From JASFQI01 sp050115555 (GTDB lineage Bacteria; Desulfobacterota; DSM-4660; Desulfatiglandales; HGW-15): a stretch of 7,459 nucleotides of DNA. A program made the translations under genes and the position numbers. This document shows positions 1-4,583 of the stretch, one piece after another. Location of the stretch: assembly GCA_050115555.1 (NCBI GenBank), contig JASFQI010000244.1, positions 1-7,459 of the forward strand, read 5' to 3'. The notes beneath the pieces were generated by a model. That model ran no database searches. It was not told where the DNA came from and was given only the letters and a program-made list of their open reading frames with translations. Positions within the stretch are counted from its first letter, which is position 1; the number at the start of each line of letters is the position of its first letter.

Positions 1-72
1 CAGCAGGCCCAGGGAGAAAAGCACCCAGGCGGTGCGTGCCCGCTGAAAATGCTTCGCTCGCGCATTCCTCAC
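1..72 (-). CDS. Partial hypothetical protein with N-terminal membrane or signal segment, runs off left edge
   Basis: A minus-strand frame stays open from a GTG codon at 70-72 to the window edge, giving 24 residues. The first 12 or so are strongly basic (several Arg and Lys), followed by a hydrophobic run (TAWVLFSLGLL), the pattern of a signal peptide or first membrane helix with a cytoplasmic positive end. No other in-frame ATG, GTG or TTG was found in the stretch read upstream of it, and the only purine-rich sequence before it is a weak AGG. It lies 151 bases downstream of the asnB-type gene on the same strand, so it could belong to the same operon. Too little is visible to name a product; an accidental open frame at the edge is a real alternative. 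Confidence 0.35.
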   Translation of the reverse strand, partial: MRNARAKHFQRARTAWVLFSLGLL

Positions 73-141
73 CCGCCTGCAGAGTGGCTGCGGGGGTAGC
101 GAGCGATATTCATGTGAGCAGAATGCCTTATCACGGGAGAT

Positions 142-172
142 TCCCCGTCCCCCCTTGGCGGGACTGCGGGGA
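142..172. repeat. GC-rich inverted repeat between asnB-type gene and the edge frame
   Basis: TCCCCG (142-147) followed by TCCC (148-151) can pair with GGGA (160-163) and CGGGGA (167-172), with a three-base bulge. It sits just past the stop of the asnB-type gene and could attenuate or end its transcript. No run of T follows on either strand, so it is not a classical intrinsic terminator. Confidence 0.3.
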
Positions 173-223
173 GAGTCAAAATCGGCCGGATGTCTGAAAG
201 AGGCAGTCACGTTTCTCCTAGCG

Positions 224-2149
224 CTAGTCGCCCAGGTACGTGCGGTACCAGTGCCCGAAAACGATGAGGTTCCAGAGTTGCCATGACGTGTCCTGATAGC
301 CGGTCATGTGGCGTCGAACGAGTTCAGAGACCGCTTCGGGGTGAAAGATTCCCTGTTTTCGAATCATGGTCTCGTTCAAATAGTCTTCCACCAGGAAGCG
401 AAGTTCGTTTTGAAGCCAGACATTGACAGGCATCTCAAAACCCATCTTGGGACGCCGGAGGAGTGAACGCGGAAGCAGGTCTTGAAACGTGTCCAGGAGG
501 ATGACCTTCCCCTTGCGCCCTCGCATCTTTAAGGAGCCCGGAAGCGCGAATACATATTCCACTACGGTGTGGTCCAGCATGGGTACCCGCACCTCCAGGG
601 CGTTCGCCATGCTCATGCGATCTACCTTGGAGAGCATGTCCCCGTGAAGCAACCCCCTTGCATCCAGATAAAGCATGCGGTTGACCGGATCGCCGGGAAA
701 TCGATCGGCTGCAGCGGAGGCGTCCCGGCGAACCCGATCCAGGTAAAGGTTGTTTTGGAGCGGATTTCGGAGCAGGTTTTGACGCGCCTCAAAGGGGAAG
801 ATCTCGCGCCAGCTGCAAAAACGCTCGGCAAAGCTCTCGCTCATACCGCGGACGAATTTTCGAGCCCGGCGGGCCGTTTCGAGCCCGGGGACATTGCGTC
901 GTTCCGGAAGCCGATTCACGAGAGGAGCGATCACGCCGTTTCGCAGAAATGCGGGAACCTTTCCGTAGTACCTCGCCCAGTGTTCACCTCGATACATCCG
1001 GTATCCTGCAAAGAGCTCGTCACCCCCGTCCCCGGAAAGGGCCACGGTGACGTGCCCACGCGTCTCCTTGGAGACAATGTACGTAGGCACGGCAGAGGAG
1101 TCGGCAAAAGGCTCATCCAGGTTCGCCAGGACCGCAGGGAATGCGTCCAGTACATCCCTGTGACCGAGTCTGAACTCGTGGTGGTCTGTTCCGTGAAATG
1201 CAGCCGCTTCGCGCGCATAAGCGGTCTCATCGAACGAGGGCAGGTCCCGGTAGCCGATGGAGAAGGTCTGCACCCTGCGGTCCATGTGGCGGGACATGAG
1301 CCCTACAACGATGGTCGAGTCCAGTCCTCCGCTCAGAAAAGCGCCCAGGGGCACGTCCGAGATGAGCCGGCGCTTCACCGCCTCGTCAAGGGCCTTGAAC
1401 AGCCCTCGCCTGAGCGCCTCCTCATCCCTCCCCCATGGGTTGGCGCCTTCTGCCCTTGCCGGTGAACCGGTTGCGGAGGGGATGTCCCAGTATCGACGGA
1501 TGGTGACCTCGCTCTTTTCAAGGACTAGATGTGTCCCCGGCGACAGCTTTCGAATGCCGCGGAACAGGGTCCAGGGCGCGGGGACGTAGTTCAACGTGAG
1601 GTAGAGATCCAAGCCCTCCGGATCGATTTCGCGGGGAACCGAGGGATCACAGAGGATCGCTTTAATCTCGGATCCGAACACGAACTGTTCCCCGTTCCAC
1701 GCATAGCACAGCGGCTTGATGCCCATGCGGTCGCGTCCCAACCAGAGCCTTTGTCTCGGGGCGTCCCATAGGGCGAAGGCGAACATCCCGTTCAGGTGCT
1801 TCAGGCAATCCACCCCCTCGTCCTCGTACAGGTGGAGAAGGACTTCCGCATCGCATCGGCTTTTAAGCCGGTGTCCTCGGCTGGCGAGCACGCGGCGAAG
1901 GGGCTCGAAGTCGTAAATCTCTCCATTGAATACGAGCCAGATGGTCTCGTCCTCGTTCGCCATGGGCTCGTGGCCCGACTCCGAAAGGTCGATGATGCTC
2001 AACCGCCGGTGCCCCAATCCCACGGGCGGCACGGACAGGATTCCCTGGTCGTCCGGGCCCCTGTGGGCCATGCTTTGGCACATAGCCTCCATAAGCTTTT
2101 CAGGGATTGGACGATTCGACAGGTCTAGCTTTCCGCAGATGCCGCACAT
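224..2149 (-). CDS. asnB: Asparagine synthase (glutamine-hydrolysing) family protein
   Basis: A 641-residue protein with both domains of the AsnB family, which transfers ammonia from glutamine to an adenylated carboxylate, normally aspartate. The N-terminal class II glutamine amidotransferase domain (about 2-210) begins directly with the nucleophile Cys2 (MCGICG) and has RGP at 30-32, HRRLSIIDLS at 48-56, FNGEIY at 74-79 and DAE at 100-102. The synthetase domain (about 245-639) has the PP-loop SGGLDS at 273-278, SGDGGDELFAGY at 372-383, the SKVDRMSM region near 507-514 and KMGFEMPVNVWL near 568-579. Length matches the family. The ATG is fixed by the need for Cys2 and is preceded by GAGGA (2153-2157 on this strand's complement). 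Homologues of this size often act in polysaccharide or cell-surface modification clusters on substrates other than free aspartate, so true asparagine production is inferred only. All expected catalytic motifs are present and the frame is intact. Confidence 0.93.
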   Translation of the reverse strand: MCGICGKLDLSNRPIPEKLMEAMCQSMAHRGPDDQGILSVPPVGLGHRRLSIIDLSESGHEPMANEDETIWLVFNGEIYDFEPLRRVLASRGHRLKSRCDAEVLLHLYEDEGVDCLKHLNGMFAFALWDAPRQRLWLGRDRMGIKPLCYAWNGEQFVFGSEIKAILCDPSVPREIDPEGLDLYLTLNYVPAPWTLFRGIRKLSPGTHLVLEKSEVTIRRYWDIPSATGSPARAEGANPWGRDEEALRRGLFKALDEAVKRRLISDVPLGAFLSGGLDSTIVVGLMSRHMDRRVQTFSIGYRDLPSFDETAYAREAAAFHGTDHHEFRLGHRDVLDAFPAVLANLDEPFADSSAVPTYIVSKETRGHVTVALSGDGGDELFAGYRMYRGEHWARYYGKVPAFLRNGVIAPLVNRLPERRNVPGLETARRARKFVRGMSESFAERFCSWREIFPFEARQNLLRNPLQNNLYLDRVRRDASAAADRFPGDPVNRMLYLDARGLLHGDMLSKVDRMSMANALEVRVPMLDHTVVEYVFALPGSLKMRGRKGKVILLDTFQDLLPRSLLRRPKMGFEMPVNVWLQNELRFLVEDYLNETMIRKQGIFHPEAVSELVRRHMTGYQDTSWQLWNLIVFGHWYRTYLGD

Positions 2150-2228
2150 GGGTCCTCATTTCCGCACCCGGGACGAAGGATTCGAGTCCATGAGCACAAT
2201 GAGAGAGGGGTGGACAGATTATGGACGA

Positions 2229-2304
2229 ACCACAGAGAGGACAGAGGGACATCCTGTGAAGACATTTCCCTTTTTCCTTGTTTTTGCTCTGTGTCCCCTG
2301 TGGT
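2229..2304. repeat. Imperfect palindromic intergenic element with ACCACAG ends
   Basis: The left arm at 2229-2248 begins ACCACAGAGAGGACAGAG and the right arm at 2287-2304 reads CTCTGTGTCCCCTGTGGT. They are imperfect inverted repeats around a T-rich centre of about 38 bases. The terminal seven bases (ACCACAG/CTGTGGT) are perfect. I recall similar ACCACAGAG...CTCTGTGGT sequences recurring between genes in environmental bacteria, which suggests a dispersed non-coding repeat. A copy number cannot be seen from one window. No gene lies inside. Confidence 0.55.
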
Positions 2305-2371
2305 GCAAAATGGATGTCCTGCTATGCGTGGTGAATTGCAGCTGGCCTCATTTCTAAACTGGAAACTCGCA

Positions 2372-2402
2372 AGTGCCCGAAAAACATTTCTGGACGGGCA
2401 CT
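2372..2402. repeat. Perfect 8-bp inverted repeat, AGTGCCCG/CGGGCACT
   Basis: AGTGCCCG at 2372-2379 and CGGGCACT at 2395-2402 are perfect complements around a 15-base loop that contains CATTTCTGGA. A related CATTTCTAAACTGGA lies just upstream (2349-2363). It could be a dispersed hairpin element or a protein-binding site. No T-run follows on either strand, so it does not look like an intrinsic terminator. Confidence 0.5.
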
Positions 2403-2404
2403 AG

Positions 2405-2548
2405 CCTCATTATCCCGAGTGTCTGTTGGATGTCAAGGAGGGCTGGGTTAAGGTTGCCGTTATCCTGCCGCTGCATCGCGGATCGCTACGAGACGCCCTG
2501 CCCGTTCGCTCCTTCACCTTGCGGAAGGCCGCTCACAGCCGTCCTCCC
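2405..2548. other. Non-coding stretch upstream of the predicted promoter
   Basis: No convincing gene is seen here. A short plus-strand open frame crosses this stretch but has no ribosome binding site of note and runs through the promoter. The only structure noticed is a 7-bp inverted repeat, CACCTTG (2515-2521) with CAAGGTG (2555-2561), whose right arm lies in the spacer of the promoter at 2549-2577 and could be an operator-like site. I saw nothing matching a cobalamin (B12-box) riboswitch, despite the cobU gene downstream. Confidence 0.4.
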
Positions 2549-2577
2549 TTGAGACAAGGTGCAGAAGGGCATAGAAT
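2549..2577 (+). promoter_or_regulatory. Predicted sigma70-type promoter for the plus-strand genes
   Basis: TTGAGA (2549-2554) matches the -35 consensus at five of six positions and TAGAAT (2572-2577) matches the -10 consensus at five of six, with the ideal 17-base spacer (2555-2571). Transcription would start near 2584-2585, leaving a leader of about 75 bases before the ATG at 2659. The position directly upstream of the first plus-strand gene supports the call. It has not been tested. Confidence 0.6.
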
Positions 2578-2658
2578 CCGATTGATCTTAAGGGCGCTTT
2601 CCCGTAGCCTTCAAAGAAGTGTCGGCATTTGAAAAGGATATTCGGCTCGGGGGAAGTC

Positions 2659-3408
2659 ATGGAAGGGACCGGTCGAGGACCCGGAAGGGGACGGGGGGAT
2701 GCGCAGGACGCGCTTTACTTCGAGTATCGTTTTACGTTTCAGGACGGATCCTTTACAAACATCAGCATTCAACTCGATGAAAAATCGCTGGCCTACATCC
2801 CCCAGAGAGTCCTCGCTCCGGACAGCTGGACGCGTCTCGACTTTTGCCGATGCTCTGTTTGCCCCCTGGACGTAAGGACTTCACCCCATTGCCCGATTGC
2901 GCTCTCCATCAAAGACTTGGTCGCAGAGTTCGGGAACCGGGTCTCGTACGAGGAAGCGGAAGTCGAGGTCGTTACCCGCGAACGATGCTACTACGAGAAG
3001 ACGACGTTGCAGCGAGGTCTGAGCTCCATTCTGGGCATTCTCATGGTTACGAGTGGATGTCCGATCATGGACAGGTTGCGGCCCATGGTCCGGTTTCATC
3101 TCCCCTTTCCCACGGTCCTGGAGACCACATTCCGAACGACCGGCACCTATCTGCTCGGCCAGTTCTTTCTGAAAAATAGAGGATTGCCGGCAGATTTTAC
3201 CTTCCAGGGGCTGGTGGAGATCTATCGAGGCGTCAAGGGGGTCAACAAAGCGATTGCATCGCGCATTCGGTCGTTGAGTCGAAAGGACGCCAGTGTCAAT
3301 GCCTTGATCATGCTGGATCTCTTTGCCGTGGATGTCCCGTTGTCCATCGAGGACCAGATTGCGGACCTGGAGCCCTTTTTCCACACCTATTTTGGCGGAT
3401 CTGAGTAG
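2659..3408 (+). CDS. Conserved hypothetical protein with a CxCx2C...C cluster
   Basis: A 249-residue soluble protein of unknown function. The ATG at 2659 is preferred over an in-frame TTG at 2629 because GGGGGAA lies four to five bases before it. After a Gly/Arg-rich start (1-15) comes a strand-rich stretch (DALYFEYRFTFQDG near 17-30), then Cys63, Cys65, Cys68 followed by Pro-Leu, and Cys78 followed by Pro, spaced C-x-C-x2-C-x9-C. Further on are TSGCP (131-135), RFHLPFPTVLETT (145-157) and NALIMLDLF (214-222). From memory it resembles a domain-of-unknown-function family of similar length (perhaps DUF6901), with the CPL...CP and SGCP signatures conserved; this is unverified. The Cys residues could bind a metal, which is inference. 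No signal peptide or membrane helix is visible. It probably heads a transcript that continues into cobU, 37 bases downstream. Confidence 0.82.
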   Translation: MEGTGRGPGRGRGDAQDALYFEYRFTFQDGSFTNISIQLDEKSLAYIPQRVLAPDSWTRLDFCRCSVCPLDVRTSPHCPIALSIKDLVAEFGNRVSYEEAEVEVVTRERCYYEKTTLQRGLSSILGILMVTSGCPIMDRLRPMVRFHLPFPTVLETTFRTTGTYLLGQFFLKNRGLPADFTFQGLVEIYRGVKGVNKAIASRIRSLSRKDASVNALIMLDLFAVDVPLSIEDQIADLEPFFHTYFGGSE

Positions 3409-3445
3409 GCCAGGAGGCCGAGTGTCCTGAAATGAGGACCGAAGC

Positions 3446-3985
3446 GTGAAGAGCGAGCCCCCGAAAGAGACTCTGCTGGTGCTCGGGGGAGCCCGGAGCG
3501 GCAAGAGTTCCTGGGCCTTGCGTTATGTGGAGGAGACCTATGCCTCCCCCGTTTTTCTGGCTACGGCCCAGGTGCTCGACGAGGAGATGGCCGAACGGGT
3601 CCGCCTTCATCGGGAAGCGCGGGGGCCGGGGTGGACGGTCCTGGAAGAGCCTCTCGAGGTCCCCGAGGCCCTGTTGAGCCGCTGTGAGGGCGCGGATGCC
3701 GTCCTGGTGGACTGTTTGACCGTATGGTTGAGCAATGTGATGCTCCAGCAAGGCGAGGCCCGCGTCAAGGAATATCAGACGGCTCTCGGAAGTGCCTTGA
3801 AGAAAAGCCCTCGAAGCGTGATCCTTGTGGCGAACGAAGTCGGAACAGGCATCGTACCGGAGCACCGGCTTGGAAGGGTGTTCCGGGATGCGGCCGGACT
3901 TCTCAACCAGCATGTGGCTTCTCTGGCCGACCGCGTAGCTTTCGTCACGGCGGGATTGCCCCTGTGGCTGAAAGGAGGGCCTTGA
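3446..3985 (+). CDS. cobU: Adenosylcobinamide kinase / adenosylcobinamide-phosphate guanylyltransferase
   Basis: A 179-residue CobU/CobP protein. These cytoplasmic enzymes phosphorylate adenosylcobinamide and then transfer GMP to it, giving adenosylcobinamide-GDP for nucleotide-loop assembly in cobalamin synthesis and salvage. The P-loop GGARSGKS is at 14-21. His55 in RVRLHREAR fits the histidine that carries GMP in this family. VLVDCLTVWLSN at 86-97 is the Walker-B-like region, and NEVGTGIVPEHRLGR...FRDAAGLLNQ (130-155) and AGLPLWLK (169-176) are family signatures. Full family length. The start is GTG, supported by GAGGA seven bases upstream and because it sits 13 residues before the P-loop. 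No other cobalamin gene is in the window, so the rest of the pathway lies elsewhere or the gene serves corrinoid salvage. Confidence 0.95.
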   Translation: MKSEPPKETLLVLGGARSGKSSWALRYVEETYASPVFLATAQVLDEEMAERVRLHREARGPGWTVLEEPLEVPEALLSRCEGADAVLVDCLTVWLSNVMLQQGEARVKEYQTALGSALKKSPRSVILVANEVGTGIVPEHRLGRVFRDAAGLLNQHVASLADRVAFVTAGLPLWLKGGP

Positions 3986-3992
3986 GACCCCG

Positions 3993-4010
3993 GCAGGATA
4001 TTTTTCCTGC
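3993..4010. repeat. Small inverted repeat after cobU
   Basis: GCAGGA (3993-3998) and TCCTGC (4005-4010) form a 6-bp stem with a TATTTT loop, eight bases past the cobU stop. It lacks a trailing T-run, so it is not scored as a terminator, but it could stabilise the 3' end of the cobU message or separate it from the next gene. Confidence 0.3.
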
Positions 4011-4115
4011 GAACCATGTTCTGCAGTGGGTCCTGAAGAAGCCTTAAGAAACCAACGCCCGACCTTCCAGGCCGGTAGAGCCAAGGGGCTCCTTCAACTA
4101 GGGAGGAAAGCGGAC

Positions 4116-4565
4116 ATGAGTGCATTGTTCGATATCATCGTAGAAGAAGCCGGAGAGCGCGATAAAGCCCCCTCGATCCGACTGGGCATTCGATGCGCAG
4201 TGGGAGGGCAGGAAACCGTTTGTCCGGTGTCCGGGGCCTTTGAAAGTGCCGAACGCCTGGAGATGGAGGCGGAGATTCTTCGAGAAGATCTGGATCAGGC
4301 CCTGGACCGGGCCCGAAAGGCGATGGGGCAGGCGAAGGAGGGCTCAGAGACCGATCTCACCGGTGCAGGCTCTCCCGAGGAACTGTGGCAGCGGCTTGCC
4401 GCCGTTTCAGACGATGGCGAGTTCGCGGAACGGTTCAACGGGCTGGACGAAGAGACGCGGCGGGAGGTGGCAGAGCACGTTCTGACCGCATGCAACGTGT
4501 TTTCCGGGCGTCCGGCCCTGTTCTCCTCCCGCTATGACGCCGACTCCGCTCTCCTTCGGGAGTGA
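4116..4565 (+). CDS. Hypothetical acidic protein, 149 residues
   Basis: I do not recognise this protein. The ATG at 4116 is chosen because GGGAGGAAA (4101-4109) precedes it at ideal spacing; the same frame is open back to a GTG at 4026, but that region has no ribosome binding site. The N-terminus (MSALFDIIVEEAG) leads into IRLGIRCAVGGQETVCPVSG (21-40) with Cys27 and Cys36, then a charged helical stretch (43-73, rich in Glu, Arg and Ala) that may form a coiled coil, and a helical C-terminal half rich in Glu and Asp with Cys126. There is no signal peptide or membrane segment. It follows cobU by 130 bases on the same strand and may share its transcript, but nothing ties it to cobalamin chemistry. 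Composition and the strong ribosome binding site argue that it is real. Confidence 0.7.
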   Translation: MSALFDIIVEEAGERDKAPSIRLGIRCAVGGQETVCPVSGAFESAERLEMEAEILREDLDQALDRARKAMGQAKEGSETDLTGAGSPEELWQRLAAVSDDGEFAERFNGLDEETRREVAEHVLTACNVFSGRPALFSSRYDADSALLRE

Positions 4566-4583
4566 GCGGTACGGTAGCTCCTC
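4560..4583. repeat. Hairpin spanning the two convergent stop codons
   Basis: GAG-T-GAGC (4560-4567) can pair with GCTC-CTC (4577-4583) with one bulged T and a 9-base loop. The structure lies over the TGA of the 149-residue gene (4563-4565) and the first bases of the TGA of the cyclase gene (complement of 4582-4584). It might serve as a two-way 3' end for the converging transcripts, but neither strand has a T-run beside it. Confidence 0.3.

Noticed and set aside
569..1465. Long plus-strand open frame of 298 codons
   Set aside because: It lies entirely antisense to the asnB-type gene, whose motifs are all present; the product has no recognisable domain and its length follows from high GC content.
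2426..2632. Plus-strand open frame of 68 codons beginning with TTG
   Set aside because: It spans the predicted promoter at 2549-2577, has a poor start and a product without features.
2629..2658. Upstream TTG start for the Cys-cluster protein
   Set aside because: The ATG at 2659 has a GGGGGAA ribosome binding site, while the TTG has only a weak purine stretch upstream; the TTG cannot be fully excluded.
2150..2658. Possible cobalamin riboswitch upstream of the cobU transcript
   Set aside because: I found no B12-box-like sequence by eye and the predicted leader is too short; a covariance-model search would settle it.
2881..4084. Two minus-strand open frames of 207 and 258 codons
   Set aside because: They are antisense to the Cys-cluster protein and cobU, both of which have better support by motif, start signal and composition.
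4026..4115. Upstream GTG start for the 149-residue protein
   Set aside because: No ribosome binding site precedes it, whereas GGGAGGAAA is correctly placed before the ATG at 4116.
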